64,000 bases of DNA from Alviniconcha marisindica (Eukaryota > Mollusca > Gastropoda > Provannidae). The notes under the pieces are model-generated. The model ran no database searches and was not told the origin of the DNA. It saw nothing but the letters and a program-made list of their open reading frames with translations. Below, one piece after another: positions 24,441-38,878 of the stretch. The number at the start of each line of letters is the position of its first letter. Position 1 is the first letter of the stretch. Location of the stretch: positions 124,001 through 188,000 of the forward strand of contig JABMCL010002924.1 in the NCBI GenBank assembly GCA_018857735.1. The letters run 5' to 3'. The translations under genes were made by a program, and so were the position numbers.

Positions 24441-27400
24441 CACACTCACTGTATGGACTGATAGGGTGAAGGACAGTGTTGCTTAACTGAAACATTTGGA
24501 GAAGAAAAATGTCTTGAGTTTGCTTTTGAAGGAAGAGAGAGTAGCTGAGTGCCTGATGTTTTTGGGGAGATTGTTCCAGATGTGAGGATCAAAATGTGAG
24601 AAAGTGTGAAAGCCGTCCCAGTAAACATGCTGGATCTGATTCACACTAATCTGAATCGGCTCAGAAACGGGCCATATGATTCTTGCGAGCTGGCTTGCTT
24701 CTAGACCAAATCTGTGTGGCCAAATCCTGACACTTTTAGCCAGAACGATATTGGGTCCAGGCTGGTTTTGCACATTTCCCAGCCTCTGCTCGTCCAAAGA
24801 TTATCACACGTGTTGTCGGACACGTGTTGTTTTAAGTTGTGTCGGGTTAACTCCCCTGTCAGTGGCTCCCACAGAGCTAGACCTGATTTAGGTCAGTGGG
24901 AGCCATGGCCTCTGCTCAGTGGTTTTGATGTGTGTATATGGGTGGGGGGGGGGGCTATATGTGTGTGTGCAGTGTCACCCTGTATGTGTGTGTGTGCCAC
25001 AAATATTAGGGTGGAAGCATATACATGGGGTGTGCGTGTGCCATTTGGGTGGTAGTATCAGCATGTGTCAAGGTGTTGTGTGCATATGCCATGTATGTGT
25101 CATGTGCTGTGTGTGTGTGCGTCTGTGTGTGTGTGTTTTGCACTTTCTGTGAAATACTTGTTTGGGGGGGGGGGGGATGATGAGGAGGAAAGGGGAGGGA
25201 GGAATTTATTTATTAAAATGGCTCTTGTTTTTGGCTGTCTTATTTGGCATGATACTTGGGTTTGTAGTCGATCACTTTTCATTTTGAGTGTTTTTATGTA
25301 ATCAGTAGAGTTAGAAACCTATGTTGTGTTTGTTGTGATAGTGCTATTATGCGTGGAGAGGGTGGGGGGTTGAGGCAAGGGGAGAGGGAGAGACAGGGGT
25401 TATTTCAGTAGTAAAACTGTTACACAGTGTTAGTATGCTAGGTTCCTGTTTTGCATGATACCTGTGATTTTAGTTTGCTGTGTGATAGTACTGGTCTGAG
25501 TTGAGATGCTCGAGTGCAGGTATTGTCTGTTGGGTTCAATTTGATTAGTTGTACTTTTCTTACTTCTTGAAAAATGCTTCACCTGTCAGTGCTAGGGTTG
25601 ACTGTTTTGGATGTGTGTGTGCCATCCAGACTCAAAGATAAAATACTCTGTGTATGTGTACTTATGTTAATGTATTACGATGACAGGCTGTGGGTTATTT
25701 CACTGGCATCTTTTATGCAGTCGTAAGGCAGATTTCTATGTTATGCATAGACAATAAAGAGTCCATATTCTGTAAGTACAAGGTTCATAAGGATGGAGAA
25801 AAAAGAAAAGAAAAAAAAGAAGATCTGGGACGTCTGTGGAAGAATGCAACCGAGTCTAAAAGTGGGAAACTGGTAGCAGGCCAGTTGCATCCTGCCAGAA
25901 ACCAGGCCCAATGATCCCTGCACACCAGCTTGCTTCCAGACCAGATGTGTTTCATCAAACCCTGACCAGGCCATCTCGATCAGATCTGGGTCGGTTTTGT
26001 ACAATATGATCCACACCTTCTTTGGAAAAATGGAATTGAATCTGATGCGGGAAGTTGGATCAGGTATATATGATCTAGCCCTATTTTGGCTGCACACTGG
26101 CCATAATGGCCACAACTGGCTGTAACCAAAATGCTTCTGGATTGGATCTGGCATGGGATGGGTTTTGCAGTTGAAGCATTGGGAATTTGAGCATGTGTGT
26201 GTAGAGAGTTGGAAGGACTGTAAAGGTGCAGTAGCTCAGAAAGATAAGAGGGGGCAGAACCTGTGATTGCACTGTAACACAAGCAGTTTTTCTACTTTAT
26301 CCATTCAGAAATTGGGAGCCAATGGAGTTACAGTTGAAGATGTGTGCTGTTTTGATGACATGGTGCTCTGAGAATAAGATGTGCAGCACTGTTGTGGACT
26401 TTCTGCCTTGATTGAATAACAGAGTTAGGAGTGCCCATGGGAAGAGGCTTGCAATAGTCTAATCCTGACAATATCCTAGTTGTTTTCTTGCATTTTTTTT
26501 TCACTTATGAGATTCTTTCAAGTAGGTTCAGTGATTTTTCTGTGATTTTCTTGCGTGTTTTAATTTTTTGATGTGTTGATTCAAAATCAGTTCTATATTG
26601 CATTGCAAAACTGGGACTGCAAAATGAGAAGGGATATAATTTATGAAATAAAGTATTTAATACATTGCATCATGTCTAGGGGGATAGGGATAGAGTTTTG
26701 TTAGGTACCTTCCCATTGTGGTCTTTATTGGAATGAAATATCAGATAAATTAGCTAAACAAGGTGCAATGAAAAACATGTCTGAAATATCATACAATAAT
26801 CTACAACTTTTGTACCATGAGATTGCATCAGTACTTGAGAAGACTATGTATCAAGAACTTCAAAAAAGTAAATCTGCAATACCTTCTTGTTCAAGATATT
26901 TAGCAAGAGTAATATACAAGTTGCATCTAAATTCATGGAACACTAAGTATTCACAGAATGTGACATGTGTTTGTAAGAATATTCTATCTGTTAAACACAT
27001 ACTACTTGAATGCCCTATTACCACAGATTTATTTCAGAAAAATGGACTTGACTTCAGTGATTGTAACAATGTAAGAGACATTTTGTATAATACTGATATT
27101 ATAATTTCTATTGTTAAATTGATTGTACATAGTCCTGTGGGTAAATTAGTATAATAGATTTTTGTTGTTGTTGGTTGTTGTCTAATATCACCTCAATGTG
27201 ACAGACATAAAATAAAACATTGATTTGATTGAGCATTGTTGTTGTTTTTCAGACACAGCCGTGAGCTGGAACAGAAATTACAAGGCCTGGAAATAAGGGC
27301 TGTGAGTATAAATTCAGTGATTTTGTTTGCTGCACTAAACTTTGGAGGGATACTGTAGACACAGAAATTAACATCTCCTCTGCTGAGAAGCTAGGGCTTT

Positions 27401-30400
27401 GAACCCTTCAGACAAGGTCTCTTCTTTTTAAAACAAGAAATAGGTCAGAATATAGCCTTGTGCCAGGTATTTTGTCTTCCTAATTATACCATCTGTAACA
27501 AAGTTAGGGTGTGTGTATAGGAATTGTTGTATCCATATGTCCAGGCTTTGTCCAGAAGATGTATTGTAACCAAACTTGGTATGGTGGTACATCCTCATGA
27601 ACTGGAGTGTCATGTCACCCTCCAGATCTTTTCATTCTTCCTCTCAGAAACTTCTGACTGTTCCATGTGTCAACCTGAAAAGGCTGGTGTTCAGTCTTTT
27701 TAATACCAGGCTCAGTTGTTTGGAATTCATTGCCACTACCGCCTCTCCTCGTCCTTGTCATCTTTTAGAGCTCAACTTTAAAGGACAAGTCCAAGGTTTG
27801 GGGTGATTTTTGACACGATTACCGTTAAAGTTTGCTGAGCACAATGATGTAGGTGAAATTGTGATCTGAGGGTTATAAATGCACGAAAACAGACATTTTC
27901 TGTCGTACCAAAAGCGTCACCATGACGCTGAAAATCATGTGCATATGCGCACTACGTCACTCTGGGGAGTCGCTGCAAAATGGCTAGTAGCCATAGGGTT
28001 ACCGACTTTGAAAAAAATCCAGTTCGAATCTCCAAGGATGAAGCTCCGACGCCATTGCCAGTAGCTGGGCCTTTGTTTATTTCCACCTTGTTATTTCATC
28101 TTTCTCGAGCCTTGTTAGGTGCGTGGCTTTTCAATCTTTTTTGTTCTGTTTACTCTAGCTTTCACAACAGGCTAGACCTCATCAGGAAGCCAGCCTTTTA
28201 TTGGGTGTTTTATTTTATTTTCCCAATTTATCCTTGTTTGTTTCATCATATGTAAAAATTAAAAGTTTTGTTCGTTCTAGTTCAATAGACTAGCGATTTC
28301 GTGGCCTACCTGGGTTAGGGTTTGGGGTTGGGCTAGTTACCGGTTCTTGCCATTCACTGTTTTTTCACTTGGCTTGCCCTTTTGTTTCTCGAGTTATATC
28401 GTTCATTTAAAATGTACTAGTGAGGGGGGTAGTCTGTCTCGATGTTTAATGAGACCTCTCATTCTTTCTTTGTGTGGGATAGTTCATTAGTGTCTGTTGC
28501 CCTGCTGTGTTGTTGTCACTGCTAAGTGGGTTGTATCATGTACACAGATTACATGTATCCAGCCTTTATCCTGTTGCTCACTGACATTACTTGCCTCCTC
28601 TTTCTTTTCACAAAGTGTTGTTGTTTTCTCTCTCTTTTCCCCTTTTTTTTTTCACCATGCGTTCTTTCTTTTTTATCTTTGGTTTATTGGCCATTTCGTA
28701 CCCGCTTGTTAGCTTGTCTGATTAGGGCAGCCATTTTGTATTTCTCTTGTCGTCTGCATTTGTTTACATCCCAATGCTTTGTCTTCGGTAGTCCTGATCA
28801 GCATTTTACTTTATCAGTCTGCAGCCTTTGTTTTTCTAGATGGAAGCTGGGTTAGTGAGGGGTTAGTTGAGAGTTAGTTATGGTTAGTTTGGCTTTCCAT
28901 CTGTTTGTTGTTGGCACAGTTGTTTTTGCTCTGTGCTCTTATGACTGTAGTCATCCCCTGCTTTGTTGCAGACAGTAGTCTGTTAGACTTGTGATTTGAT
29001 GGTGTGTTTTTGTTCTCCACCTTATGCTTGCAGGTAGGCAACCGTTTGGGGTTTTGATGTGGTTTCAGCTGTTTTGTTTCTTTCATTTGGTGTCAGCTGT
29101 TTGCTTGCCTGATTAGGGCAGCCATTTTTCGTTTGCTACCAGCATTTGTGGTTTGGTCTTTCTTTCTTTGCCACAGGCATTTGTGGTCTGTTCTTTCTTT
29201 CTGTGTCACAGGCATTTGTGTACAGTCTCTTTCTTTCACGGCCTTTTCTGCCGTAGGCATTCATGTTAGACTTTTTGTCTTTGCCTTGTTAGCGCTTGTT
29301 TCAGGGTATTAGTGTATCTCTCTTTTTGGTATCATGCTGTGCGCTTGCTGCTCGTCAGCTTCATCCTTGGAGATTCGAACTGGAATTTTTTCCAAGTCGG
29401 TTACCCTGTGGACAGCCCTACAAATTCTGCTTTGAAGCAAACCCCATTTGGTATTCCGCCATTAAGTTTACGAAATCGCACTCAGCGAAGTGCTCGCTAC
29501 TCAAATGGGCATGACTTAGGCGCAGCATCAAAGTCAGCTTGTTTGAATTGTACAAATTTGACCCATTTTCGCCTCACAATGGGTCGATTCCGCGGGAACT
29601 TGTGCATAGTTATGCTTTGGGTTGCTTGTGAGTTGTTACAGTTTGCTGCAACACAGTAGGCTGGCATGGTTAGAGCTTTTTGTCGACCACATGCAGACAC
29701 ATTCAATGAACAATCTAAGATGGCAACCGCACTGACTCCCCAGACTGACATCACTTCTGAGAAAGTCACGTGACTGATGGAGAACCCGAGAAAAATTGAT
29801 TAAAAACCAACATAAACATTTATTATTATTTTTTATTTCATTAAATCTGAAACTAGTGACTCTTTTGACAATCATTTTGATGGTCATTTTGCATACTTAG
29901 AAACCTTGGACTTTTCCTTTAAACACACCCCTTCCTCATCATATTTCCATGATAATTATGTATTTGTACACCTTGAGCAACATTAATTGTATATGTATGT
30001 GTACAGGTGTGTGGCCATGTGAGTGTGTGTGGGGTGGTGGTGAAAGAAAGGAAGCCAGGGTGCATTCCTGCATGCATGTGAACAAACTGGGCAATGGACA
30101 CTAAATTTAATGCACTTACTGTAAACTGTGTTTTTAAATCAGACTCTTTCTGGTTCAATTCCTTTTTACAAGTATATTATTTTAAAATGAGTATATCTTA
30201 GTATGGAAGTCTTATTTACATTACTGATAAGTGTGTGTGTGTGTTTGTGTGTGTGTGAGTTTGTGTGTGAATAAGTACCACTGTTTTAATCAGATGCTTG
30301 TGTGTACATAATAGTTATTTCTTAATACTGTGAATATAAGATGTTGAGCGTGTGCTGACGTGTGTGTGTGCGTGTGTATACATGTGTGTATGTGTGTGTG

Positions 30401-33400
30401 TGTGTGTGAGAGAGGAAGAGTAGGGGGGGGGGACTAATATTGTTTAATTACAGATGCTTGTGTAAATATTTCATTTTCAATGCTGTGATAATAATATGTT
30501 GTGTGTGTTTGGTGTATTTTTAGCCTTTGTTGCCGTGTTAAAATATTAGTCTATTGTTTATTTTATTTCCTACTGTGCACTGTAAGACAAATTTCCTTGT
30601 AAACTTGCACTGGGACAATAAATATTCTGATTCTGATTCTGAATGAAGAACAGCAGAATGATTTTGTTTTTTGTTTGTTTGTTTTTTCATGTCTGAGTGT
30701 TGTATAGTGTATAAATGAATAATATTTGTTCATTGTGTTGATTTTTGTACTCTTTATACCTTCTGTATCAATATCTGTGTGTTTGCAAAACAGACTTGTT
30801 TATATGAAGGATGCAAATTTTGACTGTGTACCTCTTGTACTACCCATTGCAGAATCTTCTGCCTAACTTTTTAAGAATTACCAATACTATTCCTCACCAT
30901 CATGTGCAGGGATTTCTGCTCATAGTGTTGGCGCCACATTCTATTTTTAGTGAATGACCTCATAGCCTAGACAACATGTGCATTTGAGTTCTCACTCTTC
31001 CATTTACTTGTTGGACCAGGTGTTAGATTATTTCAGTTTTTTTTACCATGAAAATTGGTGCTAAGTTTGGTTAGTACTTTGGCAAGATGGAGGCAGTGGC
31101 AATGGGCAGTTTGTTGGATTTCAGTTAATGATTGTCCAGATGATATCTTAGTAGCCAAACTTGGTATGGTAATGTATATTATTTTTTAATTTTGTTTTGT
31201 GTGAACACTTGTTCAGCATCTCATCTCAAGATGAGCCCTAAGCACTTGACATTGGCAACTGTTTAGCACTGTTCTCCTCTTCCAAGCAGACCCACGGCAC
31301 TCTAGTCATATGTGACTGGATGAGTGACTAGTTTTGCACAGTATGTTTTGAATATCCACTGAAGTGGTTACAGCACTGTTCCATTGATACATGGCTTGTG
31401 CCATGTGAAGTTGCTGCCATCTCAGCACATGGTCTGTATATAACATAAACCATGCACCAGATTACAGTGTCACTTTATTTGAAGCCACATACATAGCAGG
31501 ATTTGCGTTAACTGCTAATTTCCATTTTTTTACCAGTTAAGATCAGCATGTACTGGAAGAAAAATCAGCAATTGGTCAGGCTGTAATTTTGTTTGACCAG
31601 TTCTCCAAAAAATTCTATGAAATAATTTTTGTATATATGTAATATTCTAATAAATACATTACAGGAGGAGAGAGAGAGACTTTTTGTGTGTGCACACATG
31701 TGTTCTAGACATGGCAGAGAGCAGGGTGTTTGCTAGTAGAGCTCTACTAGTAGTATTGATGGCAGTAATCTCATCAGTTACAGCAATTGACCAGTCCATG
31801 AACCACTTTCACCACCTTATAAATAGCACACCAGTTTCAAAAATATCAAGTGTGATCACTGACAAAGGTTGTATCTGTGTTCAGTTGAAACCTGCCACCT
31901 GCACTTTTACATGCTGCTGTGGTAACATGGGGGTATGAACGGATACTAAAATACAGAAAGTTGACTCCAAAGAAAAACATTCCCGCCGCTCCTGCCAGGA
32001 CTTGAACCTCCAACCTTTTTATCACAGGTCTGGCGCTCTACCACCGAGCTATCCCCACTCCTTCCCTCTCTTTATCCCTCCCTGTCCCACCTTTCCGATC
32101 TCTCCCATTCCCCACACTCCTCTCTCTCCATTCCATATCCCCCCACCCCTTACAGAAACAGTTGTGAAACAACTAAAATAAATATATAAATGGGGGGGAC
32201 GGCGGGGGGGGGGGGACTCAAGAAATCATAATAGTAGAAAGCTATCATTTCAAGTGAGTTTTGAGTCTTGATTTAAAGAGCAGAAAAGTAGGAGAATTTC
32301 TGAGATTGGATAGCAGAGAGTTCCAAACAGAAGGTTGAGGAGGAGTGTCTCACATAATAAGTGGATTTCATGATGGTTCATATGCACAGATGGTCCAGGA
32401 AAGATAAACTGGCAGAGAGCCACTGAAAAATCAGTAGATGAAAGTAGCTATCTTGTGCTGTGGTCGGAATATAATCAGAAGCCAATGCAGTTCTTGCAGG
32501 AGTAGTGTCACATGATTGTATTATTTGGACTTTCTAAGACTGAGTTTTGCAGTGATGTTTTGGACCCTCTGTAAGACAGTGTGAATGGTAATCCAGTAAG
32601 GATGGAATTGCGGTAGTCAAACTGAGATGTTATGGCTGATAAAACAAGCTGGGCAGTTGCACTCCGAGTCAAGTATGATCAGATTGAAGCTGTTCTTCTT
32701 GGTTCAAGGTATGCTGTATGCATACATTACTGATGTATTGTTGCACAGACAGTGTCTCATTGACATGAACTCCTTAGTTCCTACCACAAGATCTTAAAGG
32801 TATGCACTTGCCACCTGTGTTTACACTCTCTGCCAACTAAACTAAGGTGGGAGGTAGAGGCAATGGGAAGAACCTCGGTCTTTTTAGCATTTAGTTTGAG
32901 CTTGTTGCTTTACATCCAGCCAACAAGACATTGGATGTAGGTCTGGATACCAGAGAGAAGAAACTGGATTTGATCAGGAGGAGCTCTCTTTGACAACTGG
33001 GTGTCTTCTGCATATTTGTGATAATCACACTCGTGACAAGATAATCGAGTCAGAGAGGGGCTGGGAGTACAGCGTGAATAGGATTGGCCCAAGAACCAAA
33101 CCTGCAGAACACTAGGCTGGGAGAGGACAACATGTAGTCAGCTATCACTGCCTGTTCATGTCCCTCTAAGTAGGATGCAAACCAGTCAAGCACAATGCCA
33201 GAAATGCCCAAAGTAGTCTCAAACCTTGGTAACAATATGGGATGGTCCAGCATGTCAAATGCCACACTGAGGTCCAGCAAAGCCAGCACAGAGACCAGTC
33301 TGTCACCGGCATTTGTGAGACCATCTACAACACTAAGCAGAGCTGTGCTGTGACTTTCTTTGTGCAGACTGTCTGATTTCAAGTAGATCATTTTCTGAGG

Positions 33401-36231
33401 TGTTTTTGCAGTTGGGTTAAAACAACCTTTTTCAGGGTTACGGAAATGAGGGCAAATTTAGCAGTGAGGGGCCTGCTAGGACTAGGACCTGCTTGAACTG
33501 ACATGGGATGGTTCCAGAACAGAGAGAACTCTTTACAATTTTTATGATAAGATTAGGAAGGCATTCTTTAGTGAGAGAAGTAGGAACAGGGTCTAACATG
33601 CAGGTTTTGGTAGGCGATATAACACTGAGTTTATGAATCTCTTCAGTGACCAGCTTTAAAAGGCATAGTTTAGGACCATCATAGAGAATGCTGCTGCTTC
33701 AGAAGGATGAGCATTAATGAAGATAAATAAGTTTGTGTGCCAGCAGCTTAGTGCTTCCTTGAGTGTTACTATAAAATGAAAATGCAGCATATGTATCAGT
33801 GCATACTTTCCATTCATTATTTCAAAGGAGAACCAAGGCAAAGACTCAGGTTTGCCTGAAAATGCAGAAAATGTGCAAATCATAATCATCTGCATGCTTC
33901 CATTGGTTGTCCTGTCAATAGTTGTAAAAAGTTGTTGTTTTTAAAGTACTATTTTGTTTGGAATCTGAGCTCCTCAGGGTGCAGCCATGTTAGCTCACTT
34001 TTTACCAGTGAAGAAAACAGTTCTCATAATCTGTTTGATACTTTTGCCACATATGCTGGCCATTGGCGCAAAATAGTAGCATTCTTCATCATGTGTTTGT
34101 GACCTTCAAATGTTGATATTAATTTTAACAAACAAGGTGAGAAACCAAGTGAAAAACTGCTGTGTGTATAGGTCTTATTATATTTCTGTTGACAGGGCCT
34201 ATGATGCCTTTTCAGTTCAATTTCCCTTTAGTAAGATTTGATATTTTTTATGCCCACATGCAAGGCTAATTATGCGGAACGCTATGAGGAATCTCAGCAC
34301 AAGGTCATGAAGCTGAAGAATCGCCTTGAAGAAGTGCATGCCTACGCCAGGGACAGGGAGTGTCTGTTGGAGCAAGTGCAGTCCAGTGAACGAAGACAGG
34401 CAGCAGCTTTGCAAGAATTGTGCAAGGTGGGATTGTAGTTTGGTATGTGCTCACGTTGTATTTCATAGAGAATTGCACCCATTATTAGATCCAAGCACTA
34501 ATAATTACCGTTGAGGCTTATATTTACTTGCCTGTGTTGAATTGCCTTGAAGCCTGAACACCTTTGGGGCTATTTTTTCCAGATCTAACATTTTGAAGTA
34601 TCCTTTATGGATCCATAGGTCAAGGACAAAGTGTTCATACTTGCGGAGTTACTTCTTTTTGCAAAGTACTCTCAAACTTTTTAAATACAGCATTTAAAAA
34701 AAGAATTCTTCCAGTGGTCACTGATGAGCTACTAAAGGTAGAAAGGTGTGTTTGACCTAGGCACCCAACATAGTAATGATCCCCACCAGGACCAGGTTTC
34801 ATGATGAGCCACAATGCCATGTGAAAATATTAGCTCGCTATCTTCAAGGTTATACAATCAAAATATAACTGTTTCTACAGTATCTTTAGAACTACAGATC
34901 CTTTTGCATCTAACTTTGTTTGATAGTGCATCATCATTGATTGCAGTTTCTTGTGAAAAAGACTGGATTGCAATGCACTATTTTAGGCTTTTGTTACTTT
35001 GTAGAAAATGTCAATAAGATAAACTGATGGAGGAAATATTATAGTCCTATGCGTAATTTGCTAGAAAGGTAAGACTTCATAGTCTGATAAATTAACCGGC
35101 TGTAGTCATGGTCGAGGTCACATCATGGTTCTAAGCTTCACTGAGTGTTTTGTCAATCCAGTGTTTTGTGTACTACTGATATTACAACCAAGCTAGGGGT
35201 GTTGATGTAGTATTACTTATAACCAGACCTAGTGCATATATATGGTATACTGACAGTAACAGTGACTTGCAGTATCTGGGCACACAAAGCGGGTATTTGC
35301 CACACAGGGCAACAAACCGTGCTTTTAGCCTTTCCTCTCAGCTCTGTGTTACAATAACAAATAACGTGAACTGCTCAGTAAGAAAAATGCTTCTTAGGAA
35401 AGTTTCTCACATGGAATAATCACAAGTTCTTCTCACATAAAAATGATCACAAGCAGCTTCATTCTTCTGCTGACACACAGGTATTTTGTATTCCCCATGT
35501 TAAAATTAAAACTTTGGCCAGTGCTCTTCCTCTGATGTTCTTCCTCAGATGTCAGAAGGGAGAGAATTCCATTGCTTTGGAGCACACTCCAAAGCAATGG
35601 AATTCTCTCCCTTCTGACATCTATTACATCCAATCCTCCCATGCCTTCAAAACTACGTTCATAACACACATCTGCAAACAATGCCACAACAAATGATTTC
35701 AGATTTTGTCTTCTTCTTTTTGCCCCCCCCCCCCCCCCCCACTCGTCTCCCCTCTCACAACCATGTTACATTCCTTCTGTACTCCTGTGTGTGGGTGTGT
35801 GTGTGAAACTCCAAGCTCTGGTTTATGACATCCTTCCTTCAACCATTGCCATATTTAGTTACGCCATATGGTCCAGAAAACTCAGCTAACAAGCATTTTT
35901 TTTGCTGGTGCTCAAACTGTAGTAAGTTTGTTACAAACAACTCAAATAAAAGAAGGCGTGTCATTTATAGCCACCAACAAAGTTTACACCAGCTCAAATA
36001 AAACCACCGTCGTTTGAATCGAGACGGAACTCTTTTTTTACCCGTGGTGGATGCGTCTCATGTTTATGTGCGTGCTTGGGCGCTAGGTTGCTTCCACAGT
36101 CTTATCAGTACCCAAACCTATGGAGGGCGCTGACTGCGTCGCTGGACAGCTGCGTGGAGATAAAGAGTGCCCCTTCAGTGGCGTAACTAAATCTGCAGTT
36201 TGGAGGAAGGTGCCGGAAAGCAGTGCTCGGA

Positions 36232-36266
<35 letters not shown>

Positions 36267-38786
36267 GAATGCAATGTAATGTTTATATATTATTTTTAAG
36301 GTTTTATGTATTCATTTTTGTTGATCATGTAAAGTGTGTTGTGCTCACCCTTCACTGTGGAAATAACCACTGTTATTATTAAGTCGACAATAAAAGTAAT
36401 ATTTCTTTTTGGAGTTGAGCTTCCTGCGTCCTGTCTGCTAGGCAGACAAGGTAGTGGATGTGACCCAGACATTTCCATGAAACCTTTGACTGGAAAAGAA
36501 GCATTATTTGGGGCCCTGACTGGGAAAAAAGCATTATTTGGCACCTTGACTGGAAAAGTAGCATTTTGGGGGCCCTGACTGGAAAATAAGCATGCCTTTG
36601 CGTCACTAAAAATTGCTTTTAAACTGTATTTGGATATATGGACATGATCACGAACATAGTGCTTTAATATAACTTAATGGAGGTGCAAGAACATGGTCAT
36701 ACAGTTTTACTCACAACACACTATTTTAGGTCTTTTGTGTAAAATAAAGTAATAGTTGAAATGTTATAGACCCATACATATTTGGAAATGCAAGACTGGA
36801 TGAATAACATTGGAATAGACCTATGTCACTGCCTAAGTGAAACTCTGTATAGGAAATCAATCTTATTTTGTCCTGTAATGCATCTGTCACTTCTGTCAAA
36901 ACATCTTTATTTGTTCCATCAATGTTATTGTTTGTGCCTTTCAAAAATGCTTGTCAGTGTGGGTGCTGTCACAGCAGCAATATGCCAGTGAGGTGAATTA
37001 AGCAGTAACTGATGTGCTTACTGCTTTGACAAAAAGTCATGTTGCCATTTTCTCAGGCAATGCTTGGGTGAAATATTTACGTTGCTATACTGATATGGTG
37101 ACTTGTGTTGATGAGGACATAAAGCAAGTGTTTCTGACTAATAGACTGCCAGGGATAGGCAAGGGACATGTTAGCAAAAGCCCATAGGCTGGTCTATGTA
37201 TTTGATTGGAGATAGTGATCCCCATGAGTATTTGCATTATCTGGTGTATTACTGTAAGTGTGGTGCAAATAAAAATGAAGATTCTTTCTCAGACTGTGAA
37301 AGAAACCACTTAACATAAGTGTCAAAATAGGGATCCTAACACAACTGCCCTTAGGATGCAATTGTTTGTAGAGTAAAAATAGTGATGCAGTTGTTTAGCT
37401 TTACAAAACCATGATTGACAGTTGCCAGATAGAACCATGCATCTCCCTTTCTAGTTACACATAAAAGATGTGGGATTCTAGCAGGTTAGGCAATCCTCAA
37501 CATGCAAGGTAGATTCTTCTTTTTGAAACATTGTCTTGTATTGTCAGCAATTTTATGACCATGTGAACCTGAAAATATGAATCATGGAGTCTCCTTTCAA
37601 ACGGAATGAGACTGAATTGGTGTTTTCTTTTTCAGGCTCAGGAAGAACAGACAGAAACAACCATGAGGGACAAGTCAGCGATGAAGAGAGTAATTACTTT
37701 GTTTTAGTAGTCATAATGTAGCATAACCTAGCTCTGACATAACACATCTGTCTGTCATATTCTGTGGATGGAAATGCAAGCAGCTCTGTTGGGACGCATG
37801 CAATTCTTCTGTTGTTGTTTGTTGTCATTTGTTTACAGTTGATTGCTGTAATACATGCTAACATACATCAGGTGCACAAACTAATTAAACATGCCAGGTT
37901 GCAAGAAGTGTTCAGTAAAGGGTGCTTGTCTTCCATCTCAGGAGTTGCTGTTCCTGATTGACTGTTGTGAAGGAAATCTGTGATTTAGACGTCTCTGGTC
38001 TGATTCATTTCGCACTGACCCTGCTCTAATGTGCAGCATAAACTGTGTCAACAAATAGGGTGCAAAAAGCACAGTCATCAAATGTATGTTTTATATATAT
38101 ATATATGTCACAATGTGGTGATGTTTTAGGTTATAATTTGCCTGTATGTCTTAAATTCAGGAAAATGCTGTGCATTTTATTACTTTTTGACCTGTGATTT
38201 CAAATAAATACCAAGAATATTGTCATTATGGAAATTGTTCAAGGCAAACTCGCAGTTGTATTTTCCTGTTTTGAAGGCTAAGTGGTCTAAGGATTTGTTC
38301 TTGCCGTGTTATTCTGAGATGATTATTATTAACTCTTTTGACTTGGTTAGAATTGCTACTGACTGCATTGATTTTTTGCTTGTGATTTGGTGATGTTACA
38401 TTTCAAACTTTTAAATATGTGATTCATCCTGAGTTGACCCTGTATGCTGGACAGGAAGATAAAATTCTAGAACAAAGTTTTTGCTCTCTATATCCAGTCG
38501 GTGGCAGAGCAGATAAGAAGAGTTCCTGTGCTGCTGCTCTGTATTTGTATGTTTTTAGTTTGTCCACATGAAATCAAAAAGCAAGAGATGCTGAGCAGTA
38601 AATTTGTAATCTGTTTATACATAGACAGCTCATTGCACTTGGTAGTAGCAGCTAGAAGCCAGCAGGTGGACCAGCTGGTGGACCAGCTTCCTATCTGCAC
38701 GATGGGGATGGGGGAAGTTTAAGACACTGTCTGCCCCTTGTGGTTGCAAGAATCAAGTTGGTCACACATACATGCACACACACATG

Positions 38787-38878
<92 letters not shown>

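Larger units (their letters stand above)
27777..29923 (-). mobile_element. TIR DNA transposon with a broken THAP-domain ORF
   Basis: The left end tttaaaggacaagtccaagg (27777 on) is matched inverted by the right end aaaccttggacttttccttt aaa (29901-29923). A second inverted pair, tctggggagtc near 27961 and gactccccaga near 29735, shows a long terminal repeat. The minus strand at 29497-29660 encodes MPAYCVAANCNNSQATQ, HKFPRNRPIVRRKWVKFVQF, then after a stop SEHFAECDFVNLM, a THAP zinc-finger pattern (C..C...W...C..H). THAP DNA-binding domains occur in P-type and ISL2EU-type transposases; no transposase core or nuclease is visible, so the family is open. The two ends share TTTAAA, so target duplication cannot be separated from the TIR. 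Confidence 0.75.

Noticed and set aside
27980..28255. Open frame MASSHRVTDFEKNP... as a host gene
   Set aside because: It lies inside the THAP transposon boundaries and has no homologous fold that I recognise or splice structure.
31665..31938. Open frame after an attacag acceptor, with a signal-peptide-like stretch
   Set aside because: No ATG-consistent context or donor in phase. Exons 6 and 7 already join in phase 0, and it lies in the insertion inside a SINE.
35940..36450. Second solo LTR
   Set aside because: It is GC-richer and has an AATAAA, but no TG...CA termini with matching flanks could be found.
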